A DNA stretch of 64,000 bases from F-183 sp964627455 (lineage in GTDB: Bacteria; Acidobacteriota; Terriglobia; Bryobacterales; Bryobacteraceae). Shown piece after piece: positions 45,344 to 54,309 of the stretch (the first letter of the stretch is position 1; every line of letters begins with the position of its first letter). The DNA is taken from contig CAZVKC010000001.1 of the NCBI GenBank assembly GCA_964627455.1, positions 124,001-188,000 on the forward strand, in the 5' to 3' direction. The position numbers and the translations under genes are program-made. The notes under the pieces are model-generated. The model ran no database searches. It was not told where the DNA came from and worked only from the letters and a program-made list of their open reading frames with translations.

Positions 45344-46540
45344 CTATTTCCAGACCTTTACGAAGCGGCGTCCGGCGAGCTGTTTGATTTGCCCGTTCAT
45401 TTCGAGTTCAAACAACCCGGCGATGATCTCGCTCGAGGACCAGCCTTCGACGAGGTCCATGAGGGTGTCGAGGCCCATCGCCGAGTCATTTGGAACCGTA
45501 CGCAGGAGGGTGCGGTAGAGTTCGGCCATGGGATCCTCCATCTGGCCGTTGCGGAGAGCGGCGATGTTGCTGCCGTCTCCGGGCAGCGGTTCGATGTCGC
45601 CGAAGAGGCTTTTCTGTGCGCTGAGATGGCGGCGGGTGTCGGAACTGAGTTCGTCGAGGATATCCGAGGCTTCCTGGACGAGTTTCGCGCCCTGCTTGAT
45701 GAGGAGGTTCGGACCCCAGCTAGCCTTGGACGTGATGTTGCCGGGCACGGCGAAGACATCGCGGCCCTGGTCGAGGGCGACTCGCGCGGTGATGGCGGAA
45801 CCGCTGTATTGAGCGCCCTCGACGACGAGCACGCCCGCGCTGAGGCCGGCGATGATGCGATTGCGTACGGGGAAGTTTTGCGGGTAGCCGGGGGTGCCGA
45901 GCGGGAACTCCGTAATGACGAGGCCGTTCTGGAAGAGGCGTTCGGCGAGGCGGCGGTTTTCTGAAGGGTAGATGTGATCGAGGCCGGATCCGAAGACTGC
46001 GATGGTGTTGCCGGCGCTGTCGAGCACCGAGTTGTGGGCGGCGGTATCAATGCCACGGGCCATGCCGCTGGCGATGGTGAGGCCGGCGCGCGAGAGTTCA
46101 GACGAGAGGCGTTCGGCGACGGCAACGCCATAGGCGGTGGGACGGCGGGTGCCGACAACGCCGAGCGTGACGGTCTGCAGGAGTTCGATGCGGCCGCGGG
46201 CGTACAGGGCGATGGGGGGATCGAAGATCTGTTTGAGCGGCGTGGGGTAGCGTGCGTCGTGGATCGGAATGAGATGGGCGCCCGATGCGCGGAGGCGTTC
46301 CTGCTGCGTGACGGCGTCTTCGAACGAGCATCCGGAGGCGATGCTCTGGGCCGTCGAACTGGACAGTCCGGCGCTTTCCAGGTCATGTTTCGTGGCGCGG
46401 AAGATGTTCTGGGGTGTCCGGAAGTCCTGCAGGAGTTGGAGCGCGCGCCGGGAACCCAGGCCGGCGACCATGCGCAGGGCAAGCCAGTGGAGTTCGTCTT
46501 CGGGGGCGAGGGTCGCTGGAGCCACGGCGGCAGTCATCAT
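45344..46540 (-). CDS. dprA: DNA processing protein DprA
   Basis: 398 residues from ATG 46540 (a second ATG follows at 46537). An N-terminal helix-hairpin-helix-like segment (LRMVAGLGSRRALQLLQDF) leads into the extended Rossmann fold: VTLGVVGTRRPTAYGV, LTIASGMARGIDTAAHNSVL, TIAVFGSGLDHIYPSENRRLAE, and GLSAGVLVVEGAQYSGSAITARVALDQGRDVFAVPGN. A C-terminal winged-helix (DML1-like) domain, about 325-398, ends FELEMNGQIKQLAGRRFVKV. DprA loads RecA on incoming single-stranded DNA during transformation. 106 bases separate it from topA. Confidence 0.95.
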   Translation of the reverse strand: MMTAAVAPATLAPEDELHWLALRMVAGLGSRRALQLLQDFRTPQNIFRATKHDLESAGLSSSTAQSIASGCSFEDAVTQQERLRASGAHLIPIHDARYPTPLKQIFDPPIALYARGRIELLQTVTLGVVGTRRPTAYGVAVAERLSSELSRAGLTIASGMARGIDTAAHNSVLDSAGNTIAVFGSGLDHIYPSENRRLAERLFQNGLVITEFPLGTPGYPQNFPVRNRIIAGLSAGVLVVEGAQYSGSAITARVALDQGRDVFAVPGNITSKASWGPNLLIKQGAKLVQEASDILDELSSDTRRHLSAQKSLFGDIEPLPGDGSNIAALRNGQMEDPMAELYRTLLRTVPNDSAMGLDTLMDLVEGWSSSEIIAGLFELEMNGQIKQLAGRRFVKVWK

Positions 46541-46602
46541 GTAATTAAAGTGGGAAAACGGCGAGAAGATTCTCACTCGATTTCATCTGCAGCAAAGAAA
46601 AA

Positions 46603-46634
46603 CGCCGCCGGGTCCTTGTCGGAGTCCGGCGGCG
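46603..46634 (-). terminator. Rho-independent terminator after the desaturase
   Basis: CGCCGCCGG (46603-46611) pairs with CCGGCGGCG (46626-46634). Read on the minus strand the hairpin is followed by TTTTTC, 22 bases past the desaturase stop. Confidence 0.8.
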
Positions 46635-46656
46635 CTTTTGGGCTCAGGTATCGTTG

Positions 46657-47520
46657 TTAAGCGGCTTTGGCTTCGGGTTCGAGCGCCGTATTGATCTTGG
46701 CGACGCGAACGTTCTGGACGAGGCCGATCATTTCGAGGAAGCGGATCTGCAGCCAGGTCGGATCGAATTCATACCAGGCGAGGCCGTGGCGTGCGGAAGC
46801 GGGATGCGCGTGGTGGTTGTTGTGCCAGCCTTCGCCCATGGTGATCAGCGCGACGAACCAGTTGTTGCGCGAATCATCGCGAGTGGCAAAGCGCTTGGAT
46901 CCCCAGATGTGGGAGGCCGAATTCACCATCCAGGTGGCGTGCAGGCCGAGCGTGACGCGGAGGAACACGGTCCACAGCAGCATCTCGTAGCCGGCGAAGT
47001 AGCCGACCAGGACGCCGAAGATGGTGAGCGGGAGCCAGTGGTATTTGCTCAGCCACACGTAAAACTTGTCGCGGCACATGTCGGGAGCGTACTTGGAGAG
47101 CAGCTGCGTGTCGTCATGCTTGGGATCGCCGAGAACCATCCAGAGGATGTGCGCCCACCAGGCGCCATCATGAGGCGAGTGCGGATCCCCAACCTTGTCG
47201 GAAAGCTGATGATGGACGCGATGGGTGGCAACCCAGAAGATCGGACCGCCTTCGAGAGTCATTGTGCCGCAGACGGCGAAGAGGTAGTCCAGCCACTTGG
47301 GCGCCTTGTACGAGCGGTGAGTGTGGAGCCGGTGGTAGCCGAGACCGATGCCCCAGCCGACCGAGATCCAGTAGGTGATCGCAGTCCAGAAGAGGGCTTT
47401 CCAGCTGAAGTGAAACAGCGCTGCCACAGCGCCGACATGAAAGACAAAAAACGCAAGGGTCGTAACCCAGCTGATCTTGATTCGACCGTCAGGGTGACGG
47501 GGGATGATATCAGGCCGCAT
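46657..47520 (-). CDS. Fatty acid (acyl-CoA/delta-9 type) desaturase
   Basis: 287 residues. The three histidine clusters that bind the di-iron centre are intact: HRLHTHRSYK (about 65-74), HRVHHQLSD (about 103-111), and HNNHHAHPASARHG (about 238-251). Hydrophobic helices lie around 14-45 and 140-175. It introduces a cis double bond in membrane fatty acids and so adjusts fluidity. It is flanked by its own terminator and a 70-base gap to the next gene, so it is probably monocistronic. Confidence 0.94.
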   Translation of the reverse strand: MRPDIIPRHPDGRIKISWVTTLAFFVFHVGAVAALFHFSWKALFWTAITYWISVGWGIGLGYHRLHTHRSYKAPKWLDYLFAVCGTMTLEGGPIFWVATHRVHHQLSDKVGDPHSPHDGAWWAHILWMVLGDPKHDDTQLLSKYAPDMCRDKFYVWLSKYHWLPLTIFGVLVGYFAGYEMLLWTVFLRVTLGLHATWMVNSASHIWGSKRFATRDDSRNNWFVALITMGEGWHNNHHAHPASARHGLAWYEFDPTWLQIRFLEMIGLVQNVRVAKINTALEPEAKAA

Positions 47521-47590
47521 CTAAAAACACGTTATCAGTGTTTTGGCGAGCCCATTGTAATAGTTTCGTAATTCACCTTGAATCAGCAGG

Positions 47591-48241
47591 TTAGAGATAA
47601 TCGCGGTATTGCTCGAGAACCACCCGGACGAGCTGGCTGCGGGTTCGCACCCCCAGTTTGTCGAACAGAGTGCGCAGGGACGCTTTGGTGGCGCTTTCGG
47701 AGATGTTCAACTGTGCTCCAATTTCCTTGTTGGCGAGCCCCTGCAGGACGTGGCGCATGACTTTGATATCGCGCTCGGTCAGATGCGGCCGTGCCGGTGA
47801 CGTACTCGTATCGACCGATTGGAACAGCACGCGGAGGTAGTTGGGCTCGAGATGCACCTCGCCGCCGGCCACCTTGCGGATGGCGGCGCACAACGCCTGC
47901 GGCGAATGCTGTTTGTGCAGGATCCCGGCCACGCCGTGCTGCACATACTGCAAAGCCTCGCGATCGCTCACGCCTGCGGTGACGAGCAGGATCTTGCCCT
48001 GGAAGCCGAGCGGGCGGCAGCCTTCGACGAAGTCGAGCGCGCGTTCCTGGCCGAGGTCGACGTCGAGGATCACGACATCGTAGTCCGGCGACTGGCGCAG
48101 GAGTTCGAGCGCCTCGGTGGCGCTGCTGGCCTTTCCCTTGACCTCGAATTCAGCTTCGCCCTCGAGGACCCGTGCCAGCCCTTCGCGAAACAGAGCATGG
48201 TCGTCGACGAGTAGGAGACTCAAGGTTTTCTCAGCTTGCAT
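47591..48241 (-). CDS. NarL-type response regulator, partner of the adjacent PAS kinase
   Basis: 216 residues. Receiver: LLLVDDHALFREGLARVL (about 9-26), VVILDVDLGQERALDF (Asp about 60), ILLVTAGVSD, and GILHKQHSP. LuxR-type DNA-binding domain: LTERDIKVMRHVLQGLANKEIGAQLNISESATKASLRTLFDKLG (about 153-196). Its ATG overlaps the end of the kinase gene by 11 bases, so the two are co-translated and form a two-component system. Confidence 0.94.
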   Translation of the reverse strand: MQAEKTLSLLLVDDHALFREGLARVLEGEAEFEVKGKASSATEALELLRQSPDYDVVILDVDLGQERALDFVEGCRPLGFQGKILLVTAGVSDREALQYVQHGVAGILHKQHSPQALCAAIRKVAGGEVHLEPNYLRVLFQSVDTSTSPARPHLTERDIKVMRHVLQGLANKEIGAQLNISESATKASLRTLFDKLGVRTRSQLVRVVLEQYRDYL

Positions 48242-49706
48242 GTTTCAATCCTTTCGCTTCGGGTTCCGGAGAGGTGGCGGCTGTGCTGGAGGCGGGCGCA
48301 GCCTGGAGCATCGCAACAAAGCGGCAGCCCGAACGGGAGGGTTCGTATTTCAGATCGCCGCCAAAGCTGCGCAAGAGAGCGCGGGACACATAGAGACCAA
48401 GGCCGACGTGATCGGAGCCGCGCTGGAAGGGTTCAAAGAGACGGCTGGGATTCGAGATGCCGGGACCGGTGTCTTCAATTACGATCTGCACGTGGGGTCC
48501 CTGGACGGACAGCGAGATGAAGAGTTCCTGGCGGCTCGAGGCCTGCACGGCCCTCAAGCTGTTCTGCGTGAGATTGAGGATCGCCTGGGTGAGACCGAAC
48601 GGTTCAGCGAAAACTTTCGGCAGTTCCGGCGGGATCCGCCAGGTGACGGTTCCGTCGATCTCCGTCCACGCCGGTTCCAGCACGACTCTGAGATCGTCCA
48701 GAACGCTGTGCAGGTCGATCGGGGTCAGGGTTCGTTTGATTTTGGCCTGGAGATCCGAAGAGGCGATCTCGACCAATCCATCGACGAGGCTTCCGAGAGC
48801 GCGGAAATCCTCCGCCTCGGCCAGCGAGCCATACTGCGTCTGATTGCGGCGCAGGTTGGTGTAGACCATCGAGATGGCGCCGCAGATATTCCGGATTTCG
48901 TGAGACACCGCGCCGGCGATGATGCGGTTGTTGTCGAGCACGTAACGCAGGTTCCGCTCCTCGCGCTCGCGCACATCCTCGGAGGAATCGACGGCGATGG
49001 CCGCGAGGCGTCTTCCGGCATTGCTTTCGTAAATCGAGAACCACAACTGGGCAATGAACGGAGTGCCGTCAACACGGCGGCCGGTGCATTGGGCGGCTGT
49101 GCGGAAACCGGAAGCCCGGGTTTCGAGTTTCAGGGCGTCCCGCAGCACCGGAAGATGGTCCGCCACATTGATGCCATTGAAGTCCTCATTGACGCCGAAG
49201 AGTTCCAGGGCGGACCGGTTATAACTCAGGACATCGCCTTTCTCGTCAGCCGTGAAGATCGCTGCCGGGCTACTTTCGGCAAGCAGCTTCAGGTGCAATT
49301 CGGCCTCCATGCGGAGCCGCTGTTGGGTCTGGATCTGCTTGCTCTGGTTTTCCGCCATGCGCCGGTTGCGCGACGTTTCGGTGACCAGCAGTCCGCCGGC
49401 CCCATAGGCCGCGAAAGCAAGCAGGAAGCGCAGGGCGGAATCCGAAAAATCCTTGTGTTCGATGAACATGTGGCGGATCATCGCAGCCGCGCAGGCGTAG
49501 ACCAGGATCTGCCAGCGCGACATCACGATTCCCGCTACCAGCACCGGAAGAATGTACAGGATCCCCAGGGAGACTTCAAAATAGCGGTAATCGAGATAGG
49601 TGACGATCGAGAGGAGAACAAGGCTGATGAGCAGGATTTCGAGCGGCCGGTTGGCGCCGGTCAGACGGTACGTTCTGGATCGTTCTGCCGGGCTTGGAGT
49701 GTCCAT
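48231..49706 (-). CDS. PAS-domain sensor histidine kinase
   Basis: 491 residues. Four to five N-terminal helices (about 22-110: LEILLISLVLLSIVTYLDY, LGILYILPVLVAGIVM, ILVYACAAAMIRH, FLLAFAAYGAGGLLV) form a membrane input region. A PAS domain follows (about 145-250: AESSPAAIFTADEKGDVLSYN). The kinase core has the H-box VSHEIRNICGAISM (His about 270), N-box LNLTQNSLRAV, G1 IEDTGPGIS and G2 GLGLYVSRALL. Signal unknown. The HisKA-type kinase paired with a NarL-type regulator is a less common combination. A palindrome lies 45 bases upstream of the start. Confidence 0.93.
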   Translation of the reverse strand: MDTPSPAERSRTYRLTGANRPLEILLISLVLLSIVTYLDYRYFEVSLGILYILPVLVAGIVMSRWQILVYACAAAMIRHMFIEHKDFSDSALRFLLAFAAYGAGGLLVTETSRNRRMAENQSKQIQTQQRLRMEAELHLKLLAESSPAAIFTADEKGDVLSYNRSALELFGVNEDFNGINVADHLPVLRDALKLETRASGFRTAAQCTGRRVDGTPFIAQLWFSIYESNAGRRLAAIAVDSSEDVREREERNLRYVLDNNRIIAGAVSHEIRNICGAISMVYTNLRRNQTQYGSLAEAEDFRALGSLVDGLVEIASSDLQAKIKRTLTPIDLHSVLDDLRVVLEPAWTEIDGTVTWRIPPELPKVFAEPFGLTQAILNLTQNSLRAVQASSRQELFISLSVQGPHVQIVIEDTGPGISNPSRLFEPFQRGSDHVGLGLYVSRALLRSFGGDLKYEPSRSGCRFVAMLQAAPASSTAATSPEPEAKGLKHAS

Positions 49707-49750
49707 CTCTATTCCTCACTGTATCCTATTGCGTCCATTGGTCTAAAGAC

Positions 49751-49774
49751 GTCCGAAGATATATACTTCCGGAC
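49751..49774. promoter_or_regulatory. Imperfect palindrome upstream of the two-component operon
   Basis: GTCCGAAG-ATATATA-CTTCCGGAC: arms match apart from one extra C. It lies 45 bases before the kinase start and could be a binding site, for example for the operon's own regulator. Confidence 0.4.
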
Positions 49775-49844
49775 TCAAAGATAGGCAGCGTAATCGGGCA
49801 AGTGAAGCTAACATAAGATCAAAGTCTGTTTGCGAGAGCAAGCT

Positions 49845-49901
49845 AACGCACTGGATCTGGTGGCTCATTCGCCTGGCGCCATCTATCCAGTGCGTTCTTT
49901 T
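49845..49901 (+). terminator. Orphan intrinsic terminator on the plus strand
   Basis: AACGCACTGGAT (49845-49856) and ATCCAGTGCGTT (49885-49896) form a perfect 12-bp stem followed by CTTTTT. The nearest plus-strand gene upstream is over 10 kb away, so an unannotated plus-strand transcript may end here. The rest of 49707-50014 shows no gene. Confidence 0.7.
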
Positions 49902-49956
49902 TGTGCCCGGAGTTTGTAGTTGCCGCCGGGTTTCCGTCATCTGCGAAAACTTGAAA

Positions 49957-49982
49957 AGCCCACCCCGTTTCCGGAGTGGGCT
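49957..49982 (-). terminator. Rho-independent terminator of the TonB receptor gene
   Basis: On the minus strand AGCCCACTCCG and CGGGGTGGGCT pair around a GAAA loop and are followed by TTTTC. It lies about 30 bases after the receptor stop at 50015. Confidence 0.8.
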
Positions 49983-50014
49983 CTTGTTTTTGGGTGAAGG
50001 CGCCTGCGGGCGGA

Positions 50015-53000
50015 TCAGAACTGGAAGCGGCCGCCCACCTGCACCGCGCGGGGACCACCGGATCCGAAGACCTGGCCGGCGCGCGACGTCGGTTGACCGA
50101 ACGCAAACGAGTTGGAACTGGCCGCATCGACTGTCGTGCTGATGCCTCCGATGTTCGCGTAGTTAAACACGTTGAAGATCTCGGTGAAGACCGAGAGCTT
50201 GTAGCGTTCGCGGAACGTGAACAGCTTGGTGACGCGGATATCCTGCGAGCTGCCGGGCCGGCCGAAGGTGTAATTCGACGGCAGGGCCAGCGCCTGGATC
50301 GTCTGTCCGCGGGCGTCCTTCTTGCCGGCGTAGGTGGTGTTCCAGGTGTTGACGCCAGCCGCGATCTGCTCTTTGCCGCAGCCTCGGTTGATGCAGTTCC
50401 AGCTCAGGCCGGGGAGTGGCTCGCTGGTGGTGCCGTCGCCGTTGAGATCGACGGATCCAACGAAGGCCATCGTCGGCCCCATGCTGGAGTTGCTCGAGAT
50501 GATGCCGAGCTGGAAGCCCCACGGGAGGTCGATGATGCCCGACACATTGAGGATGTGGCGGGCCTGCTGCGGTCCCCAGGTGGAGTTCCACTGGTCGAGG
50601 TTGTTGATGCCGTTGTAGCCGGACGCATTGGTGAGCGCGTACGACGCGGTGAACTGGAAGCGGTTGGCAAAGCGCTTATCCGCTTTCACGAGCAGCGCGT
50701 TGTAGACGTTGCGGCCACCGGGGGTCCAGAAGGTGATCGGACCCTGGGAGCAGTTGAACCCGATGATGCTGGCCTGGTTACCGGTGCAGCGCGGGATCAC
50801 GGGGCTTTGGACACCATTGATGTAGCGGTTGAAGTGGTTGTAGTCGAGTTCACCGAGCAGTGTGTGGTTGAAGACGCGGCGGGTGTAGTCGGCTGTGATG
50901 ACCAGGTTCTTCATCACCTCGCGCTGCACACCGAGGTTGAAGTGGAGGCCCTGGGCCACCGGGAACTTCTTCGGGTAAAGCTGATTGGCGGCCTTGTTGA
51001 TGTCGATGTTGCGGACAGACAGGTCGTTGAGATTCTTCGGCGCAAGCTGGGCGGTAATGGCCCCGATCTGGGGGGCGAAGATCTGGGTCATGAACTGGCC
51101 GAGCGTCATGTTGGTGAGGCCGGCCCGGAGGGGAGTTCCGGGAAGGATCGGCACGCCGCCTTCGGACAGGTTCAGGATTCCGGGGATCGTGTTGATGAAG
51201 CCGGTGGTCGGATACTGCACGCGGCCATTGCCGACCGGGCCGGTGAAGGCGCGTTCCTGCAGGCGGCGGTAGAGGGATTCGGTGTCATAGTAGATGCCGA
51301 ATCCGCCGCGGATGACGGTTTTGCCATCCTTGTTCGGGTTATAGGCGAAGCCGATCGACGGGGAGAAGTTCTTGTAGTTGTTGTCGGTCGGGCCGAGATC
51401 GTTGCCGTACAGGGGCGCGAGGTACTTCGGTTTGTCGAGATCGCGGTTGACAAGGGTGCTTTCGAAGTTCCAGGCGAGGCCATAGTTGAGGGTCAGCTTG
51501 TTGTTGACGCGCCAGGTGTCCTGGGCGTAGAAACGAATGCGCTGGTTCAGCTTGGCCTTGTCGACGTTATACGGCGGAGGCTGCGAGGGATCGCCAATGC
51601 CGATTACCGTGCCGCTGCCTGCGATAAACGGCAGGGACATCACGTCCGCATTCGTGCGGATGCTGGAGATCAGGTTGGGGAAGATGACCGGGGTCAGGGG
51701 ACCGAGGGCGCTGCGAACGAGTTCCGGAGTACCCACAGCGAGACAGCCGGGATCGCAGAAGCCCCAGAATCCTGTGCCGGGAGCATATTCCCACTCAAAA
51801 CCGGTGCGGAACCGGTGGGAGCCCTTCTGATAGCTGAGGTTGTCGGTGAACTGGAAGCGGCGCAAATCGCGGCCTTGAGTCGCGTTGGAGGTGTTGCCGA
51901 TGGTGATGTTCGATCCGGCAAGCGTCACCTGGGGCAGGTTCAAGCCGAGACAACTGCCGCATTCGCTGCTGGTGGGGAAGAGATTCCGGTTCTGCCAGTA
52001 TTGGTAGTTGAAGCGGAAATCGTTCACGAGGCTGGGGCGGAAGGAACTGGTCCAGCCGAGGATGCTCTGGTCGGCCCAGTTCTTGTTGCGAAGCCAGTTG
52101 GACGGAGGCTGCGCGCCGCCGTTCGGTCCAAATCCGTTGTTGCCGTCATGCGAATAGCGAAGGAAGACCTGGTTGCGGGTGTTGATGGAATAATCGATGC
52201 GGGTACTGAGGGTCTTGCCGCGGTACGGGCTGCCGTAGATGTCCTGGAGTCCGGCAACCGACGGTACGTTGGGCTGGACGACGAAGACCTGGGTCTGGTT
52301 GATGTTCTCGAGGTTAAAGAAGAAGAAGAGCTTGTCTTTCTTGATGGGGCCGCCGACCCAGAAGCCGGGGTTGCGGCGGGCGAAGAACGGATCCGGGGCG
52401 AGCGGGTTGCGCTTCAAGCCGGGATAGGCCGCCATGTTGTGATCGCGGAAGAAGAAGTATCCCGAACCATGAAAATCATTGCCGCCCGAGCGGGTAACCA
52501 CGTTGACGGCGCCCTGGGCGGTGATGCCGGTAGAGAGATCGAAATTGACGCTCGAGAGCTGGAATTCCTGAACGACTTCCTGAGAGAAGTTCTGGCCGGA
52601 TCCGCCTTCGATGGCGTTGCGGATGTTGCCGCCATCGATCGTAATGGAAGTTTTGCCGGAGTCGCCTCCGAGAACGGAAACGCTGAAGAGCGCGTTGTAT
52701 TGCGAGGTGGTGCCGGTTCCCACGGTCACGCCGGGTTCGAGGAACGCGAGATTCAGGAAGCTACGGCCATTGAGGGGCAACTGCTGAATCTTCTCGCGAG
52801 TAATGACGCCGTCGATGTTGTGCGATTCGTAGTTGATCTGGGCCGAAGCTGCTTCGACAGTCACAACGTCCTTGGTGGCGCCGACCTGCAATTGCATGTC
52901 CACCGTGGTGGTGCTGCCGGTTTCTACGGTTGCTTCACGGAGCAGGGTTCGAAAGCCGGAGGCTGCGACCTTGACTTCGTAGACGCCTGCCGGAAGCAGG

Positions 53001-53212
53001 GTCGCGTTATACGAGCCGTCGTCTCCCGACTTGGCGGTTCTCGAAACGCCAGTCGCTTTGTTGGTGATCGTGACTTCGACGTTTGGAAGGACCGCGCCAG
53101 ACGGGTCCGTCACCGCGCCGCCAATAGCCCCGGTTGGGACTTGAGCAAGGGCCGGGAAGGTGATCGCGAGGATCACCGCCAGCAACGCACAGAGTTGCAT
53201 TCTGAGCTTCAT
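50015..53212 (-). CDS. TonB-dependent receptor, Oar/CarboxypepD_reg type
   Basis: 1065 residues from ATG 53212; seven earlier in-frame codons do not match. Signal peptide about 1-24 (LCALLAVILAITFPALAQ). A carboxypeptidase-regulatory Ig-like domain (about 26-110: GAIGGAVTDPSGAVLPNVEV, GSYNATLLPAGVYEVKVAASGF) is followed by a plug (about 125-240: ITREKIQQLPLNGRSFLNLAF, VTRSGGNDFHGSGYFFFRD). The beta-barrel ends with aromatic GGRFQF, as outer-membrane barrels do. Such receptors are highly amplified in Acidobacteria and import unknown, probably polymeric, substrates. It is monocistronic, with a terminator behind and an inverted repeat in its leader. No exbB/exbD/tonB is in the window. Confidence 0.94.
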   Translation of the reverse strand: MKLRMQLCALLAVILAITFPALAQVPTGAIGGAVTDPSGAVLPNVEVTITNKATGVSRTAKSGDDGSYNATLLPAGVYEVKVAASGFRTLLREATVETGSTTTVDMQLQVGATKDVVTVEAASAQINYESHNIDGVITREKIQQLPLNGRSFLNLAFLEPGVTVGTGTTSQYNALFSVSVLGGDSGKTSITIDGGNIRNAIEGGSGQNFSQEVVQEFQLSSVNFDLSTGITAQGAVNVVTRSGGNDFHGSGYFFFRDHNMAAYPGLKRNPLAPDPFFARRNPGFWVGGPIKKDKLFFFFNLENINQTQVFVVQPNVPSVAGLQDIYGSPYRGKTLSTRIDYSINTRNQVFLRYSHDGNNGFGPNGGAQPPSNWLRNKNWADQSILGWTSSFRPSLVNDFRFNYQYWQNRNLFPTSSECGSCLGLNLPQVTLAGSNITIGNTSNATQGRDLRRFQFTDNLSYQKGSHRFRTGFEWEYAPGTGFWGFCDPGCLAVGTPELVRSALGPLTPVIFPNLISSIRTNADVMSLPFIAGSGTVIGIGDPSQPPPYNVDKAKLNQRIRFYAQDTWRVNNKLTLNYGLAWNFESTLVNRDLDKPKYLAPLYGNDLGPTDNNYKNFSPSIGFAYNPNKDGKTVIRGGFGIYYDTESLYRRLQERAFTGPVGNGRVQYPTTGFINTIPGILNLSEGGVPILPGTPLRAGLTNMTLGQFMTQIFAPQIGAITAQLAPKNLNDLSVRNIDINKAANQLYPKKFPVAQGLHFNLGVQREVMKNLVITADYTRRVFNHTLLGELDYNHFNRYINGVQSPVIPRCTGNQASIIGFNCSQGPITFWTPGGRNVYNALLVKADKRFANRFQFTASYALTNASGYNGINNLDQWNSTWGPQQARHILNVSGIIDLPWGFQLGIISSNSSMGPTMAFVGSVDLNGDGTTSEPLPGLSWNCINRGCGKEQIAAGVNTWNTTYAGKKDARGQTIQALALPSNYTFGRPGSSQDIRVTKLFTFRERYKLSVFTEIFNVFNYANIGGISTTVDAASSNSFAFGQPTSRAGQVFGSGGPRAVQVGGRFQF

Positions 53213-53259
53213 AGTTCGTGTATAAAACCCCAATTCCTAACTGAATCTGCGAGCCTTGA

Positions 53260-53283
53260 TCCGGTGTGAGACAGGACACCGGA
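53260..53283. promoter_or_regulatory. Inverted repeat in the leader of the TonB receptor gene
   Basis: TCCGGTGT (53260-53267) and ACACCGGA (53276-53283), perfect 8-bp arms with an 8-base spacer, 48 bases before the receptor start. Possible operator or mRNA hairpin. Confidence 0.45.
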
Positions 53284-53389
53284 CCCAGCACAAAACTGAA
53301 CGAGTATGTCTCAGGCAACAGAGGGTGTCAAGGCTCTGTTGAGTTCTGCGCGACAGTGAACTATGGGACTTTTTGTGAACGTTGGTAAG

Positions 53390-54109
53390 TTAGCTCAGAG
53401 CCGCATCCTGTGCGGCTTTCAGCTCTGCGATGCCCTTGCGTCCGAGCGCAATGAGTTCGCCGAGTTGAATGTCCGAAAACGGGTTTTTCTCCGCTGTTGA
53501 CTGCAACTCAACAAAGCCTCCTGCCCCGGTCATCACGAGGTTGAGGTCGACGTCCGCGCGGGAGTCTTCTTCGTAGCAGAGATCGAGGACGGGCGCGCCG
53601 TTCACGATGCCGGCGCTAGTGGCGGCAACTGAGTCGATCACGGGCCATTTCTTGAGGGCGCCGAACTGCTGGAACTTGCGCAACGCAATGACCATGGCGA
53701 CGTAGGCGCCGGTGATGGCTGCCGTCCGGGTTCCCCCGTCTGCCTGGATCACATCGCAGTCGAGCGTGACGGTGCGTTCGCCGAGCGCTTCCATGTCGAC
53801 GACCGCGCGAAGCGACCGTCCGATCAGGCGTTGGATCTCCATCGTGCGTCCGCTCTGGCGGCCCTTGGCGACTTCGCGCGGCGTGCGCGTCGCCGTAGCG
53901 CGCGGCAACATGGAATATTCGCCGGTGACCCAGCCCTTGCCGCTATTGCGCAGGAAGGCAGGAACCACGTCCTCAATGGTGGCGGCGCAAAGCACGCGTG
54001 TGTTGCCGACTTCGATCAGCGCCGAACCCTCGGCGGTCACGATATAGCCGGTTTGAATGCGAACGGGGCGGAGTTGGTCCGGCTTCCGGAGATCAGGTCT
54101 CATATGCAT
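53390..54109 (-). CDS. rph: Ribonuclease PH
   Basis: 239 residues, the standard length. It trims tRNA 3' ends by phosphorolysis. Family blocks: RPDLRKPDQLRPVRIQTGY, GEYSMLPRATATRTPREVAKGRQSGRTMEIQRLIGRSLRAVVD (about 63-105), DCDVIQADGGTRTAAITGAYVA (about 116-137), and YEEDSRADVDLNLVMTGAG. It is the last gene of the ggt-DUF72-small protein-rph run; 13 bases separate it from the small protein. Confidence 0.96.
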   Translation of the reverse strand: MHMRPDLRKPDQLRPVRIQTGYIVTAEGSALIEVGNTRVLCAATIEDVVPAFLRNSGKGWVTGEYSMLPRATATRTPREVAKGRQSGRTMEIQRLIGRSLRAVVDMEALGERTVTLDCDVIQADGGTRTAAITGAYVAMVIALRKFQQFGALKKWPVIDSVAATSAGIVNGAPVLDLCYEEDSRADVDLNLVMTGAGGFVELQSTAEKNPFSDIQLGELIALGRKGIAELKAAQDAALS

Positions 54110-54122
54110 GGTGGATATGCCT

Positions 54123-54275
54123 TTATTTGCTGGCCGATTTGAGGCTGGCGAAGAACAGCATGAAGACGAGGATCATGCCGCCGAGGACGACGATCAGGCA
54201 GGGGAGCGCGCCCTGGTACTTGGAAAGGTTGTTCTTGTTGCCGCCGCGTTTGCCCGCGAGTCGAATTTTGGCCAT
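54123..54275 (-). CDS. Small single-pass membrane protein (50 aa)
   Basis: MAKIRLAGKRGGNKNNLSKYQ, a basic cytoplasmic-looking tail, then one helix ALPCLIVVLGGMILVFMLFF (about 24-43) and a short polar end. The frame is open 25 codons earlier, but ATG 54275 fits the size and charge pattern. It lies between DUF72 and rph on the same strand. Function unknown. Confidence 0.65.
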   Translation of the reverse strand: MAKIRLAGKRGGNKNNLSKYQGALPCLIVVLGGMILVFMLFFASLKSASK

Positions 54276-54309
54276 GGATTCCTTTGTCCGCAGGCCGCGC
54301 GCTCTGTCG

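Noticed and set aside
49976..53269. 1097-codon plus-strand ORF opposite the TonB receptor, and a similar one at 59138-61036
   Set aside because: Mirror-frame artefacts of biased codon use. Both opposite strands encode clear receptors with signal peptides and terminators.
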